34,871 bases of DNA, taken from assembly GCA_012719315.1 (NCBI GenBank), contig JAAYAP010000011.1, positions 1-34,871 of the forward strand, given 5' to 3'. The notes below the pieces were generated by a model. It searched no databases, was not told where the DNA came from, and saw nothing but the letters and a program-made list of their open reading frames with translations. Shown here in pieces: positions 15,745 through 24,587 of the stretch (positions within the stretch are counted from its first letter, which is position 1; each line of letters opens with the position of its first letter). Source of the DNA: Methanobacteriota archaeon. GTDB lineage: Archaea; Thermoplasmatota; Thermoplasmata; Methanomassiliicoccales; Methanomethylophilaceae. Made by a program: the position numbers and the translations under genes.

Positions 15745-16302
15745 TCAGTACTTGCCTTTGTCGATCATGTGGAACATCAGCGCCGCCGACATCCGCGCCA
15801 GGTCGCCGGCGCGTCTGCCGTTCCTCAGTGACGGGTCGCCGCCCTTGATCAGCCTGCGGTAGGCCTTGCGGATGATGTCGGGTTCGTCCTGGGGATGCTT
15901 GCAGCGGAGGCTGATCGGCATCCGCGCCGAGATCGACGGCATCACCGTGGTCCGATGGGTGATGTCCCACGGGGCGCAGGTCATGTACCTGCCGAACTCC
16001 TGACGCGCATCGTAGCAGGCGATGCTCTCCCCTTCGATGATCCCCATCACCCTGCCGACCACGTCGGCCTCGGCCTCCCCGGCGTAGATCGCCTCGCCGG
16101 TGATGCCTGCGGCCTCGGAGAGGTAGTCGAGCTTGGGCTTGCCGAGTTTGCGGGGATCGTAGAAGATCAGGCTCTCGCAGACCAACTCGCTCGTGCGCGC
16201 GTCGAGGTCGGCCCTGCAGACGGCGATCTCGATGATCTCGTCGTACGGGAAGCCGTTCGGACCCGTGGCGACCGCTTGGATGATGTGGACCTCTTCGCTC
16301 AT
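15745..16302 (-). CDS. Degenerate DEDDh exonuclease-like protein (catalytic residues lost)
   Basis: This 185-residue protein aligns without gaps in its first 45 residues to the intact DEDDh exonuclease at 24572-25213. It shares the TG of motif I, the acidic-hydrophobic run after it and a C-x2-DLD segment, and later YxxxxxFGRYM, PWxI and ARM. Every catalytic position is changed: motif I Asp and Glu become Q9 and V11, motif II Asp becomes E102, and motif III His and Asp become R163 and L168. It is therefore probably a non-catalytic binding or regulatory protein. The start at 16302 is preferred to ATG 16314, because the TATA element at 16325-16335 lies 25-28 bases from it. Third-position GC remains coding-like, so it is not an obvious pseudogene. 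Confidence 0.72.
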   Translation of the reverse strand: MSEEVHIIQAVATGPNGFPYDEIIEIAVCRADLDARTSELVCESLIFYDPRKLGKPKLDYLSEAAGITGEAIYAGEAEADVVGRVMGIIEGESIACYDARQEFGRYMTCAPWDITHRTTVMPSISARMPISLRCKHPQDEPDIIRKAYRRLIKGGDPSLRNGRRAGDLARMSAALMFHMIDKGKY

Positions 16303-16324
16303 GACACGGTCCATCCGTCTGATG

Positions 16325-16335
16325 CTATTTATACA
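16325..16335 (-). promoter_or_regulatory. TATA promoter element for the degenerate exonuclease-like gene
   Basis: The minus strand reads TGTATAAATAG, a good archaeal TATA box. Counting about 25 bases places initiation near 16304, at the ATG at 16302. Confidence 0.65.
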
Positions 16336-16423
16336 GGGGCATGCGCACGGGACGGGCGGCGCCCGCCTCCGGAACCGACGCCGCGGCCGTCCGCGGACGC
16401 CTGCGGCCGGCCGCGACTGGTTG

Positions 16424-16433
16424 TTTTTATAGG
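16424..16433 (+). promoter_or_regulatory. TATA promoter element for the AddB-like/AddA-like operon
   Basis: TTTTTATAGG stands in otherwise very GC-rich sequence. Its centre is about 26 bases before the ATG at 16455, indicating a leaderless or near-leaderless operon mRNA. Confidence 0.6.
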
Positions 16434-16454
16434 CATACGGGCTACGAGAGGGCC

Positions 16455-19124
16455 ATGAGGAGGGCCAAGGGCATCGACGCCCTGTACGAGGAGGTCAGGG
16501 ACTGCGACATGGTCATCACCAACGACGCCCCGCTGGCGACGGCGCTCGACGCCAGGGTCGACCGGGCCATGCTGGGCGGCTTCGCCCGCACCCCGCGGCA
16601 GATCGCCGCCGAGGAGGCGGTCCGCGTGCTCGGCAGAGGCGTCATGGGCGACCTGGGGATCATTGCCGCCATCGCCGACGAGACCGGTTTCGACTTCAAG
16701 TACGTGCACGGCGAGCTGGAGAACATCCGCACGATCCGCAGGTACCGCGAGAACCCGGGGGATTTCCTCTACACCGACTCCGCCCGGGAGGTGCTCCGCT
16801 CGTTCGAGGCCCTGCCGACGATCGAGAAGGTGATGGCCGCCTACGATCCCTCCGAGAGCCTCCTCTTCAAGTCTAAGAAGCGCGTCGCCGTCATCGGCCT
16901 CGACCTCTTCGACGACCTCGACAAGCATTTCGTGCCCGCGGACTTCGTCGATGTCGACATGTTCGAGGCGGGCGAGTACGCGATCGGCACGATCCACCAG
17001 ATCGGCAACGACCGGCAGATCGCCGACGCCGTCGTCGACCTCATCGATGCCGAGGCGGCCGAGGACTTCGCCGTCGTCATCGACACCGAGGGCCCGATCG
17101 CCGACGCCGTCCGGTCGGCGCTCTACCGCAAAGGCGTCCCGTTCAAGAACCTGATGGCGGTCAAGGACCTGGCGCAGATACGCGATTACCTGCGGTTCCT
17201 GGAGCTGGCCTTGGGTTTCGACACGCTCCGGGTGCGGCAGGCCCGGGAGCTGTTCTCCAACTACGGCGGCTACCTGCGTCCCGATCTGGACGCCTACCTG
17301 CTGTCCAAGATCCTGCCCCGCGTCCGCGACGAGACCGCGGTCGGGCTGGCCGCGGTCATGCGGGACGTGCGCTCGCTGACCTTCGGCGAGGTCATGGAGG
17401 CGGTGGTGCACCCGCAGCAGCGTCCGCAGGTGCGCATCCTCCTCGACGAGCTGGCGATGACCGGCCGCAAGGTCACCGCCGCCCTGGTCGGCGAGACGGC
17501 CTACGCCGTCAACAACGTCGCCGACCTGCATCACAACGAGCAGACGCCCGACGACGAGCGGCGCGGGGTCCTGCTGGCCGACTGCAACCGCTCGGTCTAC
17601 ATCGACCGGCCGGCGGTGATCTTCGCCGGCATCGGGCCCGAGTGGTCCCCGGCCATCACCGGCAGGGAGTACATCGACCGCGAGGCCGAGGCCGAGAAGG
17701 ACGCGCTGCGGTTCACGGTGCTCATGCAGCAGGGCTGCGTCCGCATCTACGCCGTCAACCTGATCAGGGAGGGCCGTCCGGCCCGTCCCTGCCCCACGTT
17801 CAAACGCGTGTGCGCCGACTCCGGGATCGAGGTGTTCGGCGACATCTGCGGCGAGGCCGGCCTGGCCAGGGGCACCTGGCTCGCCGAGGCCGAGCCGGTG
17901 CCCGCATCGGTCGGGAGGACGGAGGCGGTCGAGGAGCCCGACGAGGGCTGGCTGTTCTCCAAGAGCAGCTACAACCGCTTCAGGCAGTGCCCCCGGGCCT
18001 ACATGTTCGGCGACCTGGTCAGGACGCCCGATTCGGAGCACACGGTGTTCGGCAGTGTGGTCCACGAGTTCGCCGAGTTCCAGCTCTGCTACCCGGAGCT
18101 GGTGGACGCCAAGGGCGTCGGCCACTACCTGGACCTGATCGAGGACCGTTACTCGGGCATCTCCTGCGAGCAGATGCGGCCGCTGGACCGCACCGAGCTG
18201 CTGGTGAGCATGGACAGCACCATCCGCTATCTGGACCGGGTGGACCGCGCCGGCATCGGGTTGGACCGCCGCAACGCCGACCGCCGCTACCCCAACGAGC
18301 TGATGGCCGCCGAGGGCTGCGAGATGTACAGCGGCGCCACCGAGCACACGCTGTCGTCCGCGCCCGACCGCATGACCGGCAACTTCGACCTGGTCGTCGG
18401 CAACACCATCGCCGATTACAAGACCGGCAAGGCCGTCTCCCTGAAGGGGATACGCGACCGGATGGTCCGGCCGCGGCAGCGGTACGTCGAGTTCCAGCCG
18501 CTGTTCTACCTGGCATTGCTGCACCGCGAGCGCGGAGGGGACTGCGTGTTCGAGCAGGTCTATGTCAGGGACCGCGTGCTCGAAGCGCTCGAGGGTCCCG
18601 CCGGCCGCCGCATCGAGGACGGCATCCGCCGCATCGAGCTGGTCGACCGGGACTTCGACGCGTACGTCCGCGACGACGGCAACCCGGGGCTGGACTGGCT
18701 GTCGTCCAGGATGCGGCCGCTGTTCCTGGAGCACTGGCCGGCGGTCGCCGACCTGCTCCTGGAGCACCGGGAGGACTGGAGCGATTGGGTCGCCGGGGAT
18801 CCGCCCGAGGCGGTCGTCGGCGCCGCGATCGCCGCGCTCGGGCTCAGGGACAACGCCACCAACCGCAAGGCGGTCAGGCCGGCGGTCAAGAAGGCGGTCG
18901 ACAGCATGGCCGGCGGCATGGTCCTCGGCCGGAACGTACTGGTCATCCCGCGCGACACCGTCGCGGACTTCAGGGAGCGCGTGGCCGCCGACCACCGCCT
19001 GGCCTCGGCGATGGCGGTCACCGCCTTCCCGCCGCGGCCGCCGGCCGGCTGCCGCGGATGCGCTTACACCAGGGCCTGCACCTTCGCCGGCGTCACCGAC
19101 GGGGAGGATGACGAGGATGAGTGA
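16455..19124 (+). CDS. AddB/RecB-like PD-(D/E)XK nuclease with iron-sulfur staple and inactive helicase-like N-terminus
   Basis: This 889-residue protein resembles AddB in layout. The first about 480 residues look like a helicase-derived scaffold without a Walker A lysine motif. The C-terminal part is a RecB-family nuclease: H537 (VVHEF), D645 (NFDLVV) and D654-x-K656 (ADYKTGK). Four cysteines, C512 (QCPRAY) and C866-x2-C869-x5-C875 (CRGCAYTRAC), match the iron staple that clamps AddB and Cas4-type nucleases around a 4Fe-4S cluster. Such nucleases trim DNA ends for recombination. It is followed by an AddA-like helicase-nuclease whose start lies inside its end. The ATG at 16455 was preferred over an upstream in-frame ATG because of the TATA position and a GAGAGGG site. 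Confidence 0.83.
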   Translation: MRRAKGIDALYEEVRDCDMVITNDAPLATALDARVDRAMLGGFARTPRQIAAEEAVRVLGRGVMGDLGIIAAIADETGFDFKYVHGELENIRTIRRYRENPGDFLYTDSAREVLRSFEALPTIEKVMAAYDPSESLLFKSKKRVAVIGLDLFDDLDKHFVPADFVDVDMFEAGEYAIGTIHQIGNDRQIADAVVDLIDAEAAEDFAVVIDTEGPIADAVRSALYRKGVPFKNLMAVKDLAQIRDYLRFLELALGFDTLRVRQARELFSNYGGYLRPDLDAYLLSKILPRVRDETAVGLAAVMRDVRSLTFGEVMEAVVHPQQRPQVRILLDELAMTGRKVTAALVGETAYAVNNVADLHHNEQTPDDERRGVLLADCNRSVYIDRPAVIFAGIGPEWSPAITGREYIDREAEAEKDALRFTVLMQQGCVRIYAVNLIREGRPARPCPTFKRVCADSGIEVFGDICGEAGLARGTWLAEAEPVPASVGRTEAVEEPDEGWLFSKSSYNRFRQCPRAYMFGDLVRTPDSEHTVFGSVVHEFAEFQLCYPELVDAKGVGHYLDLIEDRYSGISCEQMRPLDRTELLVSMDSTIRYLDRVDRAGIGLDRRNADRRYPNELMAAEGCEMYSGATEHTLSSAPDRMTGNFDLVVGNTIADYKTGKAVSLKGIRDRMVRPRQRYVEFQPLFYLALLHRERGGDCVFEQVYVRDRVLEALEGPAGRRIEDGIRRIELVDRDFDAYVRDDGNPGLDWLSSRMRPLFLEHWPAVADLLLEHREDWSDWVAGDPPEAVVGAAIAALGLRDNATNRKAVRPAVKKAVDSMAGGMVLGRNVLVIPRDTVADFRERVAADHRLASAMAVTAFPPRPPAGCRGCAYTRACTFAGVTDGEDDEDE

Positions 19125-21993
19125 CCTCAACGACGCGCAGCGGAGGATCGCCGAGCAGCTGGAGGGGATGATCGTCGTCGACGCCGGACCCGGCACCGGC
19201 AAGACCAAGACGGTGGTCGAGCGGTACCTGAACATCATCCGCTCCGGCGTCGACCCCGAGGACGTCGTCCTGCTGACGTTCACCAAGAACGCGGCCGGCG
19301 AGATGGAGGACCGCATCAAGGCCGGACTGCACCGGGAGGGGATGGAGGACAAGGACCTGAACATGCGGGTGGGGACCTTCGACTCGTTCTGCCGCACCGC
19401 GTTGATGGAATCGCCGGATGCGGTGAGCGGGTTCCTCGGCATCCGCGAGAAGCTCACCCGCGGCGCGGTGCTGGTCGAGAACGACACGCTGAACCGCGCC
19501 TATTTCTCGGACTTCATGGACCGCTTCCTCGCCGACCGCGCCGAGGACTACGGCGACGATGCCATCGTCGCCAGCCAGAACCACGGCGGCATGTACGACC
19601 TGATCGGGAAGCTCATGGCCCGCGGCATCATCCCCCTGCGCGACGGCTGGTTCGGCGCCGACGCCGACCGGGCGCTGACCGGCGACACCGACGCGCTGAC
19701 GGCCGAGCTGTCGCGGCTCGCCGCCGACGAGGAGCAGGCGGACAGGATCCGCAAGGCCCTCGAGAAGGAGGGGATGCCGACGCCCGCCGGCCTGTCCGTC
19801 GCCGGGATCCCCGACCGGCTCGTCGACGCGGCGGTCCATGAGGACCGCACCATGCTGCTGAAGCTGGTCCACGACGTCTACCACGGCTTCATCGCGAGGT
19901 CGGTGGCCGACGACCGGCTGACCTTCGGCCTGACCGCGGTGCTCGCCTTCGTCGCCCTGTACGGCAACGACCGCACCCGCGAGCGCCTGCGCTGCAGGTA
20001 CCTGATGGTCGACGAGTTCCAGGACACCAACGGCAGCCAGCTGATGATCTCGCTGATGCTGCTCAGCGAGCCGAACCTCTGCGTGGTGGGCGACTGGAAG
20101 CAGGGCATCTACGGCTTCAGGTACGTGTCGACCGACAACATCCTCCGCTTCCACGAGCGCAGCCGGGAGCTGACGCGGTTCCTCAACGACGACCGCGAGC
20201 GCGTGCCGTTCGCCGTCGAGGACCGGCCGAAGCTGCCGTTGGACATCAACTACCGGAGCTCGCAGCTGGTCATCGACACGGCGTTCGCCGCACTCGGCAT
20301 CCCCGGGACCGCAGACGAGGAGGTGTCCGTCGACGGCATCACCGGCATCAGGGCGCACAGGACCTGCCTGGACCGGCACACGGCGGCCGAGTGCGTCCGC
20401 ACCTCTTCGCACGAGGAGGAGGTGCGGGAGGTCCTGCGGAGGATCGAACGCTATGTGAACGACGCGCGGTACGCGGTCGTCGAGGACGGAGGCGGCACGC
20501 GGCCCGCGGGCTACGGCGACATCGCCGTCCTCTGCAGGACCACCGCGCTCGCCCGCGAGGTGGCCATGGCCGCCGAGGCGGCCGGCATCCCCGCCTACCT
20601 GCAGGGCGACATCGACGTTATGGGCTCGCGCGAGGGCAAGCTGCTGCTGGCCTGGCTGCGGTACGTCAACAACGAGCGGGACCTGTGGGGGCTGTGCACG
20701 ATCCTCGCCGACCGTGGCTGCACCCTGGCCGAGATGCGGCGGATGACAGGTCCCGGCGCGTCCTGCCCGCCGCCTGCCGACGTGACCGCGCTGAGGCGCG
20801 AGCTGCTCGGCAGGAAGCGGAGGATCACCGGCCTGATCGCAGGGGTCTTCGACCATTACGGGCTGAACAACGATGTGGCGCACACCATCCTCTCGGTGGT
20901 CTCCGCGGCGCACCGGGGCTCGCTGCTGACCGTCTCCGACATCATCACGATGATCGAGGAGGACATGGAGCGGGGCACGGCGTACAGCGTCGAGATGCCG
21001 CTCGACCGCCATGCGGTCACGGTGCAGACCATGCACAAATCCAAAGGACTGGAATATCCGGCGGTGATCGCCGCCGGCTTCAACAGGGGATCGTTCCCCA
21101 ACCTCCGCGGCGACACCTCCGTCTACGTCTTCGACGACCTGACCGGCATCCGCTGCCGTCGCCTGGTGCACCGGGCCGAGGCCGGCGGGGCGGTGATGGT
21201 CCCCTCCTGGAAGACGGCGCTGGTGCAGGCCGCGCTCCCGCGCGACTACAGCGAGGAGCGCCGCCTGATGTTCGTGGCGCTCTCGCGCGCCAAGCAGTAC
21301 CTGACCGTCACCTGCCGGGACCCGTCCCCGTTCTACAAGGGCCTGGAGGCGGTCATGGAATGCACCGCCCCGGGGGAGGGCCCGGTCGCCGCGGCCGCAT
21401 CGGCGGCCGCCGCCGAGACGGCCCCGCGCCCCGTCATCGGGCCGTACGCGCGCCGGAGGCGGAACATCGGCGTGCACGACATCCTCGTCTTCGACGGCGA
21501 GGAGGCGCCCGCGGCAGGGGCCGACCAGGTCTGCGGCAAGGGCATGGAGTACGGCACCAGGGTGCACGAGGCGGCGGAGCTGCTCGCCCGCGGCCTGCGG
21601 CCCGGCGGAGCCTACGCCGGCATGCCGGAGCTGGAGGCGGTCGCGGAGGTGCTGGAATCGGTCTCCGGCGCCGTCTACGTCGAGCCCGAGCTCGACTGCG
21701 CCCTGCCGTTCAACGACCTGGGCGTCACCCTGAGAGGCGTCATCGACCTCTACGCCGAGTTCGCCGACCGCATCGAGATCCACGATTACAAGACCGACGT
21801 CTCCGACCGCTTCGAAGGCGAGTACATGCTGCAGCTGAGCGTGTACGCGCATGCGGCATCCGCCGCCGCCGGCAAGCCGGCGCGGTGCGTGATCGACTAC
21901 GTCTCGCGCGGCATCCGCCGGGAGTTCGCGCCCCTGGACATCGGGATCGTCAGGGACCGCCTGGTCAACTCACCCATATATATGGATAAGTGA
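19117..21993 (+). CDS. AddA-like UvrD/RecB helicase with C-terminal PD-(D/E)XK nuclease
   Basis: This 958-residue superfamily 1A helicase should unwind and resect DNA ends together with the preceding AddB-like protein. Helicase motifs are complete: DAGPGTGKTKT (K29), LTFTKNAAGEM, DEFQDTN (D299), GDWKQGIYGFR, a Leu-Asp-Ile-Asn-Tyr-Arg motif IV, VQTMHKSKGLEYP and MFVALSRAKQ. The C-terminus has an intact nuclease domain: H817 (GTRVHEA), D877 (GVIDLY), D890-x-K892 (HDYKTD) and QLSVYA. This makes it AddA-like rather than plain UvrD. The ATG at 19117 has GGAGG nine bases upstream; an in-frame ATG at 19108 is possible. It overlaps the AddB-like gene by eight bases. A TATA element for the next gene lies in its last codons. 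Confidence 0.92.
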   Translation: MSDLNDAQRRIAEQLEGMIVVDAGPGTGKTKTVVERYLNIIRSGVDPEDVVLLTFTKNAAGEMEDRIKAGLHREGMEDKDLNMRVGTFDSFCRTALMESPDAVSGFLGIREKLTRGAVLVENDTLNRAYFSDFMDRFLADRAEDYGDDAIVASQNHGGMYDLIGKLMARGIIPLRDGWFGADADRALTGDTDALTAELSRLAADEEQADRIRKALEKEGMPTPAGLSVAGIPDRLVDAAVHEDRTMLLKLVHDVYHGFIARSVADDRLTFGLTAVLAFVALYGNDRTRERLRCRYLMVDEFQDTNGSQLMISLMLLSEPNLCVVGDWKQGIYGFRYVSTDNILRFHERSRELTRFLNDDRERVPFAVEDRPKLPLDINYRSSQLVIDTAFAALGIPGTADEEVSVDGITGIRAHRTCLDRHTAAECVRTSSHEEEVREVLRRIERYVNDARYAVVEDGGGTRPAGYGDIAVLCRTTALAREVAMAAEAAGIPAYLQGDIDVMGSREGKLLLAWLRYVNNERDLWGLCTILADRGCTLAEMRRMTGPGASCPPPADVTALRRELLGRKRRITGLIAGVFDHYGLNNDVAHTILSVVSAAHRGSLLTVSDIITMIEEDMERGTAYSVEMPLDRHAVTVQTMHKSKGLEYPAVIAAGFNRGSFPNLRGDTSVYVFDDLTGIRCRRLVHRAEAGGAVMVPSWKTALVQAALPRDYSEERRLMFVALSRAKQYLTVTCRDPSPFYKGLEAVMECTAPGEGPVAAAASAAAAETAPRPVIGPYARRRRNIGVHDILVFDGEEAPAAGADQVCGKGMEYGTRVHEAAELLARGLRPGGAYAGMPELEAVAEVLESVSGAVYVEPELDCALPFNDLGVTLRGVIDLYAEFADRIEIHDYKTDVSDRFEGEYMLQLSVYAHAASAAAGKPARCVIDYVSRGIRREFAPLDIGIVRDRLVNSPIYMDK
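21975..21984 (+). promoter_or_regulatory. TATA-like element for the P-type ATPase gene
   Basis: CATATATATG lies inside the last codons of the helicase gene, centred 26 bases before the ATG at 22005. This suggests an internal promoter that lets the ATPase be expressed apart from the nuclease operon. Confidence 0.5.
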
Positions 21994-22004
21994 TTCTGGA
22001 CCCG

Positions 22005-24587
22005 ATGGCACCGGAGGGGCTCAGCGAGCGCGAGGTCGGGGAGAGACGGGCCGACGGCAGGGTCAACTCGGCCGAGTCGCCCGTGAGCCGGAGCTACACC
22101 GACATCCTGGTCAAGAACCTGTGCACCTCGTTCAACCTGATCCTCCTGATCCTGGGTCTGGCGCTGGTCTTCTTCGAGGAGTACATCAACGCGGTGGCGG
22201 CGACGGCGATCATCCTGATCAACGTCCTCGTGTCGACCGTGCAGGAGATGCGGGCCAAACGCAGGCTGGACCGGATCGCGCTGCTCCTCAGGCCCAAGGC
22301 CACCGTCGTCAGGGGCGGCGAGGAGCGGACGATCGACCCCGCCGGCATCGTCATGGACGACGTCGTGCTCATGGTCCCTGGCGACCAGGCCCAGGTCGAC
22401 GGGGTGGTCATCGACTGCCGCTCCTTCGAGATGGACGAGTCGCTGCTCACCGGCGAATCCAGCACCCGCCGGAAGCAGCCGGGGGACACGGTGCACTCCG
22501 GCGCCTTCTGCGTGACCGGCGAATGCCACTACCGGGTGACGGCGCTCGGCGAGGACACCTTCGCCGCCAAGATGCTCTCGAGCGCCAAGCGGTTCGACAA
22601 GAAGAGGACGCCGCTGCAGCGCGAGACGGCCTCGGTGACCGAGATGCTGATGGGCATCGCCTTCTTCTACCTGGGCATCGTCGTCGTCATGAACCTGCTG
22701 GCGAAGAAGCCGGCGGTCGATTCGCTGATCCAGGCGGTGATCATCCTCGACATCGTGCCGATCGCGCTGTTCCTGCTGATCACGCTCACCTACATGATCG
22801 CCGCCGTCCGCATGGCCGACAGCGGCGTCCTGCTGCAGAACGCGTCCTCGGTGGAGGCGATGAGCCACGTGGACACCGTGTGCATGGACAAGACCGGCAC
22901 GATCACCACCAACAACCTGCTGTTCGACAACGCCGTCTACTACACGGACGAGGCGGAGGCCCGGGAGGCGGTGCGGGCGATCGTCTCGGCCACGACCGGC
23001 CGCAACAACACGGTCAAGGCCCTGGAGCGGGAGTACGGCACCGAGGCCGTCGAAACGGTCGCCGAGGTCCCCTTCTCGTCGCAGCGCCGTTTCAGCGCCG
23101 TGCAGGTGCGGCGGCCGCAGGGCGACCTGACCGTGTTCATGGGCGCCTACCCCGTGCTCGCCGCCGCCCTGGCCGACGCCGGCATCGGCGGGACGGTCGC
23201 GGCCTGCGCCGCCCGGGGCCTGAGGACGGTCGTCGTCGGCATCGCCGACGGCCCCCTCTCCGAGGATCCCGAGGCCGAGCTCCCGCCGCTGCGCCCGGCC
23301 GCCGTCATCGGCATCAGGGACGAGATCAGGCCCGACTGCAGGGAGATCATCGGCAGGTTCATCGACGGCGGCATGGAGCTCAAGGTGATCTCCGGCGACG
23401 ATCCCGAGACCGTCGAGGCGATCTTCACCCAGGCGGGGATCCCCGGCGGGAGGGTCGCCGTCTCCGGCGACGACCTCGCCCTCATGGACGCCGACGGACG
23501 GAGGGAGGCGGTGCTCCGGTCCGACATCCTCGGCCGCATGCGCCCCGACCAGAAGGAGGAGGCCGTGAGCATCCTCAAGGCCGACGGCAGGTACGTCGCC
23601 ATGGTCGGCGACGGCGTCAACGACGTCAGGTCGATCAAGGCCGCCCAGGTGGGCGTCGCCCTGCAGAGCGGCTCGGGCGCGGCCAGGGGCGTGGCCGACA
23701 TGGTGCTGATGGACGACCGCTTCGACGCATTGCCGAAGGCGATCGTCGAGGGCAAGCGGACCGTCTCCGGCATGCGCGACATCCTGAGGCTCTACCTGAC
23801 CCGCAACTTCGTGCTCGCCATCCTGGTGGGCATCCTGCTGCTGATCTTCCGCCGGATGCCGATGCTGCCGATCCAGAACTCATACTACGCGTTGATCACG
23901 GTCTCCTTCGCCGCCTTCCTGATGACCCTGTGGGCGAAGCCGTCCGACGACCGGGAGCGGGTGCTGCCCGGGGTCCTGAGGTTCTCGGTCCCGATGGCGA
24001 TGACGATCGCGACCTTCGCCATGGGCATCTACGCGCTCTTCTTCTTCGGGGTGCCGGCCGGACTGTTCCCGGAGGTCTCCTTCGATCTCACCGCCGACGC
24101 CTTCTTCTCGCTCTTCCCCGACGCCACCCGCACCGACCTGATCAGCCACCTGTCCGGCCTGACCGACGCGCCCGACACCGTCGCCGTGCTCGCCGAGACG
24201 GCGGCGATGAACGCCATGCTGGTGTTCCTGGTCGTCGCCGGCATCCTGCAGCTGTTCCTCATCTACCCCCCGTTCGGGTTCATGAGCCGCGACCGGAGGC
24301 CCAAGCGCCGCATCCTGCCGATGCTGCTGGTGGTCCTCCTGTTCACCGTGATGGTCCTGTTCTACGGCTATCCCCCGCTCTCGGTCGGCGTGGCCTCGGT
24401 GATGTACCTGCCCGACGCCGTCTACCTCCTGGTCCTGGCGGTCTCGGCGGCATGGTTCGCCGTCGCCGTCGTCCTCAACCGGAGCGACCGCAGGTCGATG
24501 CTGGTCGAGTTCTCCGAACGCTCCTTCGAGAAGCAGCTGCGCCGGGAGCTCGAGAAAGAGGGCAGGCAGGATCAGCGCGGACGCTGA
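22005..24587 (+). CDS. P-type cation-transporting ATPase, CtpE-like
   Basis: This 860-residue integral membrane pump has the complete P-type core: the actuator motif TGES (residues 149-152), the phosphorylation site DKTGT (D295), and the hinge MVGDGVNDV. About ten hydrophobic helices flank the catalytic domains. The N-terminal GLSEREVGERRADGRVN and the spacing resemble actinobacterial CtpE-type calcium pumps. Unlike those, the helix-4 PEGL ion-binding motif reads PIAL (P252-L255), losing the usual glutamate. The transported ion therefore cannot be assigned. The start is ambiguous: a GTG at 21990 overlaps the helicase stop, while ATG 22005 fits the TATA spacing. The 3' end overlaps the convergent exonuclease gene by 16 bases. 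Confidence 0.9.
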   Translation: MAPEGLSEREVGERRADGRVNSAESPVSRSYTDILVKNLCTSFNLILLILGLALVFFEEYINAVAATAIILINVLVSTVQEMRAKRRLDRIALLLRPKATVVRGGEERTIDPAGIVMDDVVLMVPGDQAQVDGVVIDCRSFEMDESLLTGESSTRRKQPGDTVHSGAFCVTGECHYRVTALGEDTFAAKMLSSAKRFDKKRTPLQRETASVTEMLMGIAFFYLGIVVVMNLLAKKPAVDSLIQAVIILDIVPIALFLLITLTYMIAAVRMADSGVLLQNASSVEAMSHVDTVCMDKTGTITTNNLLFDNAVYYTDEAEAREAVRAIVSATTGRNNTVKALEREYGTEAVETVAEVPFSSQRRFSAVQVRRPQGDLTVFMGAYPVLAAALADAGIGGTVAACAARGLRTVVVGIADGPLSEDPEAELPPLRPAAVIGIRDEIRPDCREIIGRFIDGGMELKVISGDDPETVEAIFTQAGIPGGRVAVSGDDLALMDADGRREAVLRSDILGRMRPDQKEEAVSILKADGRYVAMVGDGVNDVRSIKAAQVGVALQSGSGAARGVADMVLMDDRFDALPKAIVEGKRTVSGMRDILRLYLTRNFVLAILVGILLLIFRRMPMLPIQNSYYALITVSFAAFLMTLWAKPSDDRERVLPGVLRFSVPMAMTIATFAMGIYALFFFGVPAGLFPEVSFDLTADAFFSLFPDATRTDLISHLSGLTDAPDTVAVLAETAAMNAMLVFLVVAGILQLFLIYPPFGFMSRDRRPKRRILPMLLVVLLFTVMVLFYGYPPLSVGVASVMYLPDAVYLLVLAVSAAWFAVAVVLNRSDRRSMLVEFSERSFEKQLRRELEKEGRQDQRGR

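Noticed and set aside
16329-19487. A 1052-codon open frame on the minus strand opposite the AddB-like gene
   Set aside because: It is a shadow of the GC-rich coding strand: its protein is low-complexity and unlike any family, while the plus strand has a full nuclease with catalytic motifs.
19093-21852. A 919-codon minus-strand frame opposite the AddA-like helicase
   Set aside because: The plus frame carries complete helicase and nuclease motifs; the minus frame has no recognisable domain.
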